This document shows positions 54,812 to 62,729 of a stretch of DNA of 64,000 nucleotides, in pieces; within the stretch, counting starts at the first letter, position 1, and each line of letters opens with the position of its first letter. A program made the position numbers and the translations under genes. Under the pieces are notes generated by a model. The model made no database searches. It saw nothing but the letters and a program-made list of their open reading frames with translations, and was not told the origin of the DNA. Source of the stretch: Saccharicrinis sp963666825 (GTDB lineage: Bacteria > Bacteroidota > Bacteroidia > Bacteroidales > Marinilabiliaceae). The DNA lies in assembly GCA_963666825.2 (NCBI GenBank), contig OY763044.2, positions 868,001-932,000 of the forward strand, written 5' to 3'.

Positions 54812-55507
54812 TTATCCTCTTTTTGAAATCTCCTGTAGTTTTAGTTCATCCAGTATATTAATATCCTTTCCATCTAACTCAAGAATATGATCCTTTTCTA
54901 AGGACTTTAACAGTTTAACTGCACTTTCTGTTGATATACCGGCAAAGTCTGCTAAATCTTTTCGGGTTAAATTCTGAAAAATATCAGGATACTGCGGCTT
55001 TATGTTGTTTAGGTAGAGTAGAGCTTCTGCCATACGGCCATTCATTTGTTTATACAATACTTTTCTGATGATATCGTATAAATTCATGTTTTGCTCCGAA
55101 TACCTTTTTATTAAACTTAATCCAAATGTTCCATTTGCACTTATAATTTGAGCGATAGCCGTTTTTTCAACTAAAAAAACATGACAATCAGTAATGGCTA
55201 TTGATGAGTAACTAAATGTATTTACCGAAAACACAGACGATAATCCAATAAACTCTCCGGGTTGAATAATTCTTAGATTGTAATTTTTGGTTAAATCGCT
55301 TTCTACATATTGTATGGCTAGTCCTTTTACCATAAACATAACGTATGAAGCAAATGTTCCTTGCTTAGCTAAATTATCACCCTTACGAAACTGTACCTGA
55401 GTTCTGCTTGATCTTACTAATTCAACTTCTTCCGGATTTAATGCCTGAAAACAGGGTGCATTTAATTCACAGATAAAGTCTATATCGTTTTCTTTAATCG
55501 TTTTCAT
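54812..55507 (-). CDS. Crp/Fnr-family transcription regulator
   Basis: This 231-residue protein has a cyclic-nucleotide-binding-type beta barrel (about 20-120: QFRKGDNLAKQGTFASYVMFMVKGLAIQYVE ... RIIQPGEFIGLSSVF) and a winged helix (about 160-225: LTRKDLADFAGISTESAVKLLKSLEKDHILELDGKDINILD). Cysteines occur at 13, 19 and in the barrel, not in the four-cysteine array of an FNR iron-sulfur protein, so the signal is unknown. It is divergent from the CoA-disulfide-reductase-like gene, and a TTGAT-N4-ATCAA box lies between them. The simplest idea is that it controls that gene and perhaps itself. Confidence 0.88.
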   Translation of the reverse strand: MKTIKENDIDFICELNAPCFQALNPEEVELVRSSRTQVQFRKGDNLAKQGTFASYVMFMVKGLAIQYVESDLTKNYNLRIIQPGEFIGLSSVFSVNTFSYSSIAITDCHVFLVEKTAIAQIISANGTFGLSLIKRYSEQNMNLYDIIRKVLYKQMNGRMAEALLYLNNIKPQYPDIFQNLTRKDLADFAGISTESAVKLLKSLEKDHILELDGKDINILDELKLQEISKRG

Positions 55508-55637
55508 TATTCAATTGTCGGTATTTAAAAATCTGAATCTTATTGTAATTCAGGCTTTAATTAGTACACAAAAATATAATCAATTTAATAATAACCTGAG
55601 TTTATGGATTAATAATAAACGTGGCTCAATAAAAAAG

Positions 55638-55651
55638 TTGATCTAAATCAA
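55638..55651. promoter_or_regulatory. FNR-type operator (TTGAT-N4-ATCAA)
   Basis: TTGATCTAAATCAA is a perfect match to the FNR/Crp-family half-site layout. It lies in the 273-bp divergent region between the Crp/Fnr gene and the oxidoreductase gene. A second 10-bp perfect palindrome, GTTCATGAAC, is at 55668-55677. Confidence 0.65.
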
Positions 55652-55707
55652 TTGAAACACCGTTCAGGTTCATGAACAATTATTGCAGATTATTTGCTTG
55701 GATAAGA

Positions 55708-55715
55708 TAGTTTTG
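55708..55715 (+). promoter_or_regulatory. Possible -7 box (TAGTTTTG) of CoADR-rhodanese gene
   Basis: TAGTTTTG fits TAnnTTTG. A TTG at 55683-55685 is 22 bp upstream. The FNR-type box would be centred roughly 75 bp before the start of transcription. Confidence 0.35.
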
Positions 55716-55780
55716 TCAAGACAAAAAGAAATCCTGTTACAGGATCATTAAAACTGAAAAGAATAAAAAGATATATAGAT

Positions 55781-57802
55781 ATGGAAAAGATTGTAATTAT
55801 TGGAGGGGTGGCAGCAGGAGCAACTGCAGCTGCAAAAGCAAGAAGATTATCACCGGATGCTAAAATTATTATGTTGGAAGCAGGTCCGGATATTTCTTTT
55901 GCCAATTGTGGATTACCTTATTATATAGCCGGAGATATTAAAAGTCGTTCAAAATTAATACTTCAAAGTCCTGAGAGTTTTAAAGAGCAATATGATGTAG
56001 ATGTTTATACTCATACAATTGTATCTTCAATCGATAAAGACAATCAAGTATTAAAAGCAATTGACAGCAGATCTGGTGAAACCAGAAAATTTGAATATAC
56101 TAAGTTAATCTTAGCTCAGGGAGGAAGACCTCTAAAACCAGAGTTCCCTGGATCAGACAGAGATCATGTATTTACATTATGGACTCTGGAAGATATGGAT
56201 AAGATTTCGGCTCATTTAGAAGATGAAAAACCTAAAACAGCAGTTGTAGTAGGTGGTGGCTTCATTGGTTTAGAAATGGTTGAAGCTCTTGTAAAAAGAG
56301 GTTTAGATGTTCATGTGGTTGAAAAAATGGATCATGTAATGTCTATTATGGATGGTGAAATTGCAGGTTTTGTTGAACAGGAACTTTATGCTTATGGTGT
56401 TGGAGTTCATACTAATACTGCGGTTACTCAAATTAATGCTCACTCAGTAATTTTAGATAATGGCGATGAATTGGATGCTGATATGGTATTGATGTCAATA
56501 GGTGTTCGTCCAACATTGCAGCTCGCAATTGATGCTGGTTTGGCAATTGGTGAAGCCGGTGGCTTATTGGTAAATGATCAATTACAAACATCCGATGCCA
56601 ATATTTATGCAGCAGGAGATATGGTAGAGATTGAGCACCGTGTAAATGGTAAAAAGGTTCGTATTCCATTGGCCGGTCCAGCTAACCGTCAGGGACGTAT
56701 AGCTGCCGAAAATGCTTTAGGTGGTAATCATAGTTATATGGGAGCTATTGGTACTTCAGTGGTTCGTGTATTTGAGGCAGTTGCCGGCATTACCGGGTTG
56801 TCATTAAAACAAGCTCGAAACATGGGTATTGATGCTGATGCCGTTGTTGTTCATAAAGAACACCATACTTCATATTATCCTGGTGCTGAAACAGTAACTG
56901 TTCAGTTGGTATATGATAAAAATACGGGTGTTGTTTTAGGTGGACAAACAGCTGGTTATAAGGGTGCTGATAAACGCTTGGATGTAATAGCTACAGCAAC
57001 TGCATCTAAATTAAAGGTGAGTGATATAGCTGATGTTGACTTTGCTTATTCTCCTCCAATCGGAACCGCAAATGATGCTATGAATATGGCTGCTTATGTT
57101 GCCGAAAACAGAATGTCAGGATATAGTCCTTCGGTTACAGTATCTGAATTGGATGATTTTGTTAAAGGAAAAGATCCTGTTTATATTGATGTGAGAGACG
57201 TGTTCGCATTTGAAAAGAGCCATATTTATGGTGCAGCGCATATTCCTTTAGAGGTTTTACCTCAGTACCTGAATGAAATACCAAAGGATCGATTAATTGT
57301 TGTTTATGATGAGTATGGTAAAAAAAGTCATCAGGCATTAAGAACATTGGTAGGTGCAGGTTTTGATAATGTTGTTAATATTAGTGGAGGTCATAGCTCA
57401 ATACAGAGATATGCATTAGCAATAGGTTTTAATGAAATTAAGATTGATCTATTAGAGATTGAAGCAAAATCAATAGGAGAGGAAGAGGAAGAAACTAAGG
57501 AACAGGCTCCAAAGAAAGAAGAGAAGAAAAATGAGAGCGGTTTACTGATTGTAGACGTTAGAACTGAAGGAGAATATAGAAGTGGTGCTTTTCCAAATGC
57601 AGTTAATATTCCTTTGGATGAGATTATGCAAAACAATGTGGATTTAGGAACAAATACAAACCGTGAAATTATTGTTTATTGCGCATCTGGTGCCCGCTCT
57701 GCTTATGCAAAACAGGTGTTGATGCAAAGAGGTTATACTAATGTTATGAACGGTGGTGGTATTGCTGCTATGATGTCTCGTCTAGAGAAAATGAAAAACT
57801 AA
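55781..57802 (+). CDS. CoA-disulfide-reductase-type flavoprotein with two rhodanese domains
   Basis: This 673-residue cytoplasmic enzyme reduces CoA disulfide, persulfides or polysulfides in related proteins (CoADR-Rhd/Npsr type). The FAD site is IVIIGGVAAGATAAAKARR, and SFANCGLPYY places Cys43 exactly where the single active cysteine of CoADR lies. The NAD(P)H site is AVVVGGGFIGLEMVEAL and the second FAD motif is NIYAAGDMVE. Rhodanese domain 1 (about 455-545, YIDVRDVFAFEKSHIYGAAHIP) has Asp510 in VVYDEYGKKS instead of the active Cys. A charged EEEEETKEQAPKKEEKK linker leads to rhodanese domain 2 (about 590-673), which keeps Cys634 in IVYCASGARSAYA. It likely works in sulfane-sulfur or redox metabolism under the divergent Crp/Fnr protein. 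Confidence 0.9.
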   Translation: MEKIVIIGGVAAGATAAAKARRLSPDAKIIMLEAGPDISFANCGLPYYIAGDIKSRSKLILQSPESFKEQYDVDVYTHTIVSSIDKDNQVLKAIDSRSGETRKFEYTKLILAQGGRPLKPEFPGSDRDHVFTLWTLEDMDKISAHLEDEKPKTAVVVGGGFIGLEMVEALVKRGLDVHVVEKMDHVMSIMDGEIAGFVEQELYAYGVGVHTNTAVTQINAHSVILDNGDELDADMVLMSIGVRPTLQLAIDAGLAIGEAGGLLVNDQLQTSDANIYAAGDMVEIEHRVNGKKVRIPLAGPANRQGRIAAENALGGNHSYMGAIGTSVVRVFEAVAGITGLSLKQARNMGIDADAVVVHKEHHTSYYPGAETVTVQLVYDKNTGVVLGGQTAGYKGADKRLDVIATATASKLKVSDIADVDFAYSPPIGTANDAMNMAAYVAENRMSGYSPSVTVSELDDFVKGKDPVYIDVRDVFAFEKSHIYGAAHIPLEVLPQYLNEIPKDRLIVVYDEYGKKSHQALRTLVGAGFDNVVNISGGHSSIQRYALAIGFNEIKIDLLEIEAKSIGEEEEETKEQAPKKEEKKNESGLLIVDVRTEGEYRSGAFPNAVNIPLDEIMQNNVDLGTNTNREIIVYCASGARSAYAKQVLMQRGYTNVMNGGGIAAMMSRLEKMKN

Positions 57803-57843
57803 GTTTGTTAAGTAAGGTTTGATATAGTTTATTATGTGTTATT

Positions 57844-57880
57844 CGCGCAGTTGTTTTTTATAACTGCGCGATTTTTTTAT
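57844..57880. terminator. Bidirectional terminator
   Basis: CGCGCAGTT (57844-57852) and AACTGCGCG (57862-57870) form a perfect stem with T-rich flanks on both strands, between convergent genes. Confidence 0.8.
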
Positions 57881-58848
57881 AAGGCAAAAACAGGTTCGTA
57901 TACTTTATAAGGTATAGAAAAATAAAATGTACTTCCTTTGTTTACTTCTGACTCCAGCCATAATTTTCCATCTAAAAGATCAATTAATCCTTTAACAATA
58001 GAGAGGCCTAAGCCTGTACCTTTTTGCTTTTGAGTATAGGAGTTCTCTGCTTGTATAAAGCGATCAAAAATCTGGCTCTGAAGTTCTTCTGAAATTCCTA
58101 TACCTGTATCTCTTACAAATAATGTAATATAGTTTTCATTACAATTAAAACAGCCAACTTCAATTTCACCTTTATTGGTAAATTTAAAAGCATTACTGAT
58201 AAGGTTGATTAAAATCTGTTTTAGTTTTGCTCCATCAAATAATATGGGTTTTGTTATTTTATGGCAAGGGAAATCTATTTTAAAATCGATATGATGCTTA
58301 CCCAGTTGTTTTTGATATTGGTTAAAGAATAATTTAAGGTTCTGAAGCATAGTTTTCATATCTACAACTTCCCAATTGATAGAGACCTGTCCTGATTCAA
58401 TTTTAGCAATATCAAGAATATCGTTAATGATTTGAAGTAAATCATTACTGCTGTTGTTTATTATTTCGGTAAACTCAATTAATTTATTCTTGTCATCATA
58501 AAAAGTGGGTAGTAACTCTGAGAAACCTATTATTGCATTTAAAGGTGTTCGGATTTCATGGCTGATATTTTGTAGAAATTGATTTTTTAACCGTTCACTT
58601 TCAAGTGCTTTTTCCTTAGCTTCCTGAAGTTCTTTATTTAGCCTTTTAATACGCTCATTTTCAAGTTTACGTATATAGCCTTGCTTCAAGTCATCAACAA
58701 GCATGTTGATTCCCATGGCAAGGGCATCAATATTATCATTTTCTTCCGAAATGTTAAACTGAAAGTTTAAATCCCCATGAGCAATTTGCATTACTCCCTC
58801 AATAATTTCATCAATCCTTTGATTGCGATTCTGATCACTGTCTGACAT
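57877..58848 (-). CDS. Soluble HAMP-like histidine kinase
   Basis: This 323-residue protein has no membrane span. Residues about 10-60 (RIDEIIEGVMQIAHGDLNFQF ... NDNIDALAMGINMLVDDLKQGY) look like an isolated HAMP-type signalling unit, followed by a coiled coil (60-90). The HisKA motif FLQNISHEIRTPLNAIIGFSEL carries His97. The ATPase domain has NLISNAFKFTNKG, VRDTGIGIS, IFDRFIQAEN and GTGLGLSIVKGL. It lies 14 bp downstream of the STAS-like gene on the same strand, so the two probably form one operon in which the small protein modulates or reports to the kinase. No receiver domain or partner regulator is nearby. Confidence 0.9.
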   Translation of the reverse strand: MSDSDQNRNQRIDEIIEGVMQIAHGDLNFQFNISEENDNIDALAMGINMLVDDLKQGYIRKLENERIKRLNKELQEAKEKALESERLKNQFLQNISHEIRTPLNAIIGFSELLPTFYDDKNKLIEFTEIINNSSNDLLQIINDILDIAKIESGQVSINWEVVDMKTMLQNLKLFFNQYQKQLGKHHIDFKIDFPCHKITKPILFDGAKLKQILINLISNAFKFTNKGEIEVGCFNCNENYITLFVRDTGIGISEELQSQIFDRFIQAENSYTQKQKGTGLGLSIVKGLIDLLDGKLWLESEVNKGSTFYFSIPYKVYEPVFAL

Positions 58849-58862
58849 TCTATCTCCCCCTT

Positions 58863-59249
58863 TTAATCATTTTTAAGCCATTTCCAAGCCTCTTCTTCTG
58901 TAGAAAAGAAACGGTATTTACTCATTTTTTTCAATTTTCCCATTGCAAACGAAGCTAATACTTTAGCCACAGGGTGAAGACCAAAAATCGCAACTTTATC
59001 TGTTTGATCTAAATTGGATAAGGTTCTCCACATATCTCTTGCTTTGGGAGAGTTTTTACCACAATGATTTAGATCTATAAGAAATTGAATCTTTTTGCCT
59101 GTTGTTTGTAATAGTTCAGATACCATTTCGTAATGAGCAGAGGCCATTTCATCGGTTTGTTCACCAACTGTGACAACATGATAAACCAGATATTGTTCAT
59201 TATGAATAATTATCTTATTATCATTAATATATCGCACTTCTGTACTCAT
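58863..59249 (-). CDS. STAS/SpoIIAA-like protein
   Basis: This 128-residue protein shows the alternating strand-helix pattern of STAS/SpoIIAA-like proteins: IIHNEQYLVYHVVTVGEQTDEM, KIQFLIDLNHCGKNSPKARDMWRTL and KVAIFGLHPVAKVLASFAMGKLKKMSKYRFFSTEEEAWKWLKN. The final AWKWL motif is frequent in this group. It is the first gene of a two-gene unit with the HAMP-like histidine kinase. Such proteins often act as switches in phosphorelays; direct evidence is lacking, and the fold assignment is from pattern only. Confidence 0.6.
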   Translation of the reverse strand: MSTEVRYINDNKIIIHNEQYLVYHVVTVGEQTDEMASAHYEMVSELLQTTGKKIQFLIDLNHCGKNSPKARDMWRTLSNLDQTDKVAIFGLHPVAKVLASFAMGKLKKMSKYRFFSTEEEAWKWLKND

Positions 59250-59364
59250 ATGATTCTAACAATCAGTACTTAGTAATTCTAGTAATTAAATAACGGGGAC
59301 TGCAAAAATAATATAAATTTCTGGTAAAAACATGAATTTTAATATATATAAAGGTTTGTATGTT

Positions 59365-59383
59365 TTAATATGTGGCATATTAA
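59365..59383. promoter_or_regulatory. Palindrome upstream of ppnP
   Basis: TTAATATG-TGG-CATATTAA has perfect 8-bp arms. It lies in the divergent region between the STAS-like gene and ppnP, 38 bp before a TATATTTG -7-like box (59421-59428), and may be an operator. Confidence 0.4.
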
Positions 59384-59458
59384 ATAATATACCAAGTAGA
59401 GATATAGCTATATTATGCATTATATTTGCATCAAATAATAATATTAAAAACGATTAAA

Positions 59459-59740
59459 ATGTTACAAGTTAACGAATACTTTGATGGACAGGTAAAGTCT
59501 ATTGCTGTTGATAATAGCAAAGGTAAAGCAACAGCAGGAGTAATTGCTCCGGGTGAATTTGAATTTGGTACTTCAACTGTTGAATACATGACAGTAACCT
59601 ATGGCGAAATGGAAGTATTATTACCAAATGCTACTGAGTGGAAATTATACGCGCAGGGAGAAACTTTTATTGTTGAAAAAGGAGTTTCTTTTAAAGTAAA
59701 AGTTGAAGAACCTGTTAGTTACGTTTGTCGTTACGAATAA
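59459..59740 (+). CDS. ppnP: Pyrimidine/purine nucleoside phosphorylase (PpnP/YaiE family)
   Basis: PpnP cleaves several nucleosides with phosphate to free base and ribose-1-phosphate. The ATG at 59,459 gives 93 residues, the normal size of this single-cupin family; an upstream ATG at 59,426 would add 11 residues. The sequence follows the family along its whole length: NEYFDGQVKSIAVDN, ATAGVIAPGEFEFGTST, EYMTVTYGEMEVLLP, WKLYAQGETFIVEKGVSFKVKV and YVCRYE. It is monocistronic, with a hairpin terminator 24 bp after the stop. Confidence 0.92.
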   Translation: MLQVNEYFDGQVKSIAVDNSKGKATAGVIAPGEFEFGTSTVEYMTVTYGEMEVLLPNATEWKLYAQGETFIVEKGVSFKVKVEEPVSYVCRYE

Positions 59741-59764
59741 GAATAGTTCATACAATTATATTAT

Positions 59765-59793
59765 AAAGCTGGTTTATAAGACCGGCTTTTTTT
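59765..59793 (+). terminator. Terminator after ppnP
   Basis: AAAGCTGGT (59765-59773) pairs with ACCGGCTTT (59781-59789) with one mismatch, followed by Ts. Confidence 0.7.
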
Positions 59794-59811
59794 ATGTGCT
59801 ATATATCACAT

Positions 59812-60145
59812 CTGTCCTAAATAAAAAATAGAATTTGCTCTTTAGCTGGTTCTATAAAGGGCCTCAGCCAGTGAACCAAAAAACAAGGTTAGTTTGACGA
59901 TTAAAAATCGTTTTTGTTTGAGAGCAGCGAGTTTAAACGATTTCAGTCAGATAACCGTAGTTTTTTGAGTGAGATGGGTGCAGCCTTGAATTATTTCGAT
60001 AAGTGAGAGCAATATCAAACTTTTTTGAATATTGCCGAACGTTGAAATAATCATAAAATAAGTTTTTTGCTTCATTTTTTGTGTCAAGACAAAAAACGAA
60101 GTCGGGTCTGGGCGAAGCGCCAGTGAACAATAATATTTAGGACAG
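59812..60145. mobile_element. MITE-like element with 12-bp inverted ends (repeat copy 2)
   Basis: Perfect 12-bp terminal inverted repeats CTGTCCTAAATA (59812-59823) and TATTTAGGACAG (60134-60145) enclose 334 bp without a credible gene. GCTATATAT occurs just outside both ends (59798-59806 and 60151-60159), which could be a target duplication although it is not directly adjacent. Internal blocks (GTGAACCAAAAAACAAGGT, CCGTAGTTTTTTGAG, GGTGCAGCC, and a TTTTTTGTGTC-AAGA-CAAAAAA stem) recur at 48,059-48,262. Confidence 0.55.
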
Positions 60146-60221
60146 CTCTGGCTATATATATTAATTTATAATGAATTTACTCATATAGATTAGAATTTGA
60201 TATTCTGTTTGGGATATAACC

Positions 60222-60242
60222 TATATTTTGAAACAAAATATA
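60222..60242. promoter_or_regulatory. Palindrome upstream of acetate transporter gene
   Basis: TATATTTTG-AAA-CAAAATATA has perfect 9-bp arms with a 3-bp centre, about 22 bp before the promoter -33 region. It is a good operator candidate. Confidence 0.45.
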
Positions 60243-60263
60243 CACTATTTAACTAATTATCCA

Positions 60264-60294
60264 TTGTTTGCTAATGTTTTGAAAATTACTTTTG
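60264..60294 (+). promoter_or_regulatory. Promoter of acetate transporter gene
   Basis: TTG (60264-60266), 20 bp, then TACTTTTG (60287-60294) matches the Bacteroidota -33/-7 pattern, leaving a leader of about 23 bp. Confidence 0.5.
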
Positions 60295-60323
60295 CCGGCT
60301 GAAATTTAAATACTTAAACACTT

Positions 60324-60878
60324 ATGAAAAACGGAAATCCGGCAGTAGTAGGTTTAGCAGGTTTTGGCTTAACTACTTTACTATTACAATTCCATAATTT
60401 GGGATGGATTGAAATTGGTCCTGTTTTAGCAATGGGAATTATTTTTGGAGGTCTTGCTCAAATGATAGCAGGTTTTCAGGAACAAAAAATGGGTAATAAC
60501 TTTGGATATAGTGCATTTGTTGCCTATGGTTCATTCTGGATTGGTTTAGGAATCATCTGGATCTTAAATCATTTTAATATCTATAAATCATCTCATACTG
60601 ATGTAGGCTTCTATCTTGTTGGCTGGACTCTTTACACAGCTATTATGTTTGTGGCTTCGTTGAGAGTACATAAGGCTATGACAGTTACTTTTGGTACTTT
60701 GTTATTGGGATTTATTCTTCTTGATTTAGCGCATTTTGGAATGCCTCAATTAACAGTAGTGGCTGCAGTAGACTTAATTATTTGTGCAGGAGCTGCATGG
60801 TATATGATGGCTGCAATTATTATTAACGATTTAGCAGGTAAAACTGTTATCCCTGTTGGAAAGAAATTTATTGAGTAG
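60324..60878 (+). CDS. Acetate/succinate uptake transporter (GPR1/FUN34/YaaH family)
   Basis: This 184-residue inner-membrane protein has six predicted membrane spans. The signature NPAVVGLAGFGLTTLLL at residues 4-20 corresponds to the NPAPLGL motif of SatP/YaaH channels. FGGLAQMIAGFQEQKMGNNFGYSAFVAYGSFWIGLGIIW is the conserved FGG...F...G.FW region. These proteins move acetate or succinate in symport with protons. The gene stands alone with its own promoter and a possible operator, and it has a terminator behind it. It probably allows re-uptake of fermentation acids. Confidence 0.9.
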   Translation: MKNGNPAVVGLAGFGLTTLLLQFHNLGWIEIGPVLAMGIIFGGLAQMIAGFQEQKMGNNFGYSAFVAYGSFWIGLGIIWILNHFNIYKSSHTDVGFYLVGWTLYTAIMFVASLRVHKAMTVTFGTLLLGFILLDLAHFGMPQLTVVAAVDLIICAGAAWYMMAAIIINDLAGKTVIPVGKKFIE

Positions 60879-60964
60879 ATCAATAGAAAAATATAGCAAG
60901 TGAAAATTCAAATTATAATTTATCTGAAATTATAATGGCAACGTAATTTTTACTAAAAATAATG

Positions 60965-61000
60965 AAAAAGCAATGGTCTTTCTGACTGTTGCTTTTTTTT
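60965..61000 (+). terminator. Terminator after acetate transporter gene
   Basis: AAAAAGCAATGGTC and GACTGTTGCTTTTT form a stem with one mismatch followed by a T run. The rest of 60,879-61,493 holds no gene; a weak GCTTTACA/TAAAGC hairpin is near 61,382-61,410. Confidence 0.65.
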
Positions 61001-61493
61001 GTGAAAGCCTGTATTTATAAGCCCTGAACCATTTTAACCAAAAAGTCATATTCCCCTTTTTACTACTTGCCATGACATGCTTTCAGGACATAAATATGAT
61101 GTTTTTGATCCGGTATTTTGTCAATTAATAGAATATAACTAGCTGAAATTTATTTTAATGTGCTGTATTTAAGCATAAAGCTACTGCAAATAGAATTGTT
61201 TTTTCGATTGGTAGAAAAATAATTTAGGTCTTTGAAATGTGTTAATAAATGTATAAATTCAAGATGAAATCGTAAAAAAAACCTATGAGTTTAGGCAATT
61301 ACTGCGAGTATAATCAGAATTAATAAACATAATTAAAAATTTAAAAATCCCCGTATGAAACATTTTCTTCTTTTAAAAAGTTGCTTTACATAGTAAAGTT
61401 AAAGCAATATTCCATTAGATTAAGTCAATACCTTGACTATTTTAAACAAACCTAAATAATCAATCAAAAAACCATTAATTAAACAAACAACCT

Positions 61494-62135
61494 ATGTCAT
61501 TATTTTTAACTCCCCAAACAGAAAATAATAATGACCTGCTATATGATGTTTCAGGTCCAAAAATCAAAAGAAATAAAAACAGAAAAACATACTCGCATGA
61601 AGGTATTGATGCAGGATTACAATTATTAAAAAAGGTTTATTCTGCTTCGCAAAACTTTAGTAATGTAATAGCTAAAGACAGACCAGCCTTTAAAATATAT
61701 ATTCATGAAAGGCAGTTGGTTCAGGAATTATATGTTAAGATTCAAAAAGAATTAAAAGTGTTATGTAAGGATAATATTTCACTGACATCAAAATTCCTTA
61801 TGGATCAACCGATACCTGAAAACTATTTTCAATGGTCGGTGCATATTAAAGAAACAATAATGGCATTATTATTACATGAGGAAATTTATCAAAAACTGGA
61901 TTCAATAGGAGTAACAGAAGAAATTCTGGATGACTTATTGGTTCGATTAAAAGATTTAGATGATCTAAAATATAAAGCTATTGAGGAGGAACAATTGGTT
62001 CATTCTTTATCTGAAAATGAGGCTAAGCATTTTGAGGAGTTAAAATCTCATTATTCAGATTTAAGACACTATCTTGATATATTTGAAGAAGATTATAATT
62101 TGAATAGAAACGAAGAATTAGGTGAGGCTATATAA
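61494..62135 (+). CDS. Unrecognised helical cytoplasmic protein
   Basis: I do not recognise this 213-residue protein. It has no signal peptide, membrane span or metal-binding motif. Residues about 40-213 are strongly helical and charged, with likely coiled-coil stretches (EILDDLLVRLKDLDDLKYKAIEEEQLVHSL and AKHFEELKSHYSDLRHYLDIFEEDY). The N-terminal 40 residues are polar and rich in Lys/Arg/Asn. A long gap on each side shows it is transcribed alone, and a good hairpin terminator follows at 62,195. The start ATG is the first in-frame one and looks sound. Confidence 0.65.
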   Translation: MSLFLTPQTENNNDLLYDVSGPKIKRNKNRKTYSHEGIDAGLQLLKKVYSASQNFSNVIAKDRPAFKIYIHERQLVQELYVKIQKELKVLCKDNISLTSKFLMDQPIPENYFQWSVHIKETIMALLLHEEIYQKLDSIGVTEEILDDLLVRLKDLDDLKYKAIEEEQLVHSLSENEAKHFEELKSHYSDLRHYLDIFEEDYNLNRNEELGEAI

Positions 62136-62194
62136 AATATAGGCTTTGTAGATTTTTGAAGTCTTATTCTAAAACTAGATACACACAAAAATAG

Positions 62195-62230
62195 AAAGAG
62201 GTTGTCTTAATTAAGGCAATCTCTTTTTTG
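62195..62230 (+). terminator. Terminator after helical protein gene
   Basis: AAAGAGGTTGTCTT and AAGGCAATCTCTTT form a nearly perfect stem (one wobble) with an AATT loop, followed by Ts. Confidence 0.7.
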
Positions 62231-62729
62231 TTTATTACAATCAGTACAACAAAGAAATAGTAATAATTACAGCATTTGTGTTCAACATGAGAGTAGAATC
62301 CCTTGCAACTATTCATAAAGTAAGTAGTTTTGAAATAGCTAATTATATAATATGGATTTGCGTGCTTATAACGATATATACCTCTCCTTATACAACATTC
62401 CCGGCTTTAAAGATGGTGACAGATATAAGACATGGATACCTGATGGGGTTGTTGTATAAAGATTATATTCATAACTCTCCTGCCGTGGTATCGTTTAATT
62501 GAGCAATGGCTTCACAGAACTTGGAATGCAATGGTGTAGCATTGTAAATAATACTAAGACTATCTTTTTAATCTCAAATACTTCAGACAAGTAAAATATC
62601 CGTTATATGCTATTGTTTTGAAATAATAATTATTTTAGCAGATAACTAACTTAAATGCATAGGCGAAATAAACGTAGATGTATGACTGTTATTGAAAAGT
62701 TGCCATTATAGCAAAAGAAAAAGACAAAC
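62231..62729. other. Intergenic region with possible gene remnant
   Basis: No full gene is credible. A 35-codon frame at about 62,352-62,459 (MDLRAYNDIYLSLYNIPGF ... TWIPDGVVV) reads like natural protein and may be the remains of a lost gene; an overlapping 74-codon frame at 62,278-62,502 does not. No promoter was identified for the downstream gene. Confidence 0.3.

Noticed and set aside
59933..60130. A 65-codon minus-strand frame
   Set aside because: It lies wholly inside the MITE-like repeat; a piece of its translation (HPSHSKNYG) resembles the frame read through the other copy near 48,170 (HLSLSKNYG), so it reflects the repeat and not a gene.
62278..62502. A 74-codon frame on the + strand
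   Set aside because: It has no ATG start at its 5' end and no family features; another frame in the same place looks slightly more protein-like, and neither is convincing as a complete gene.
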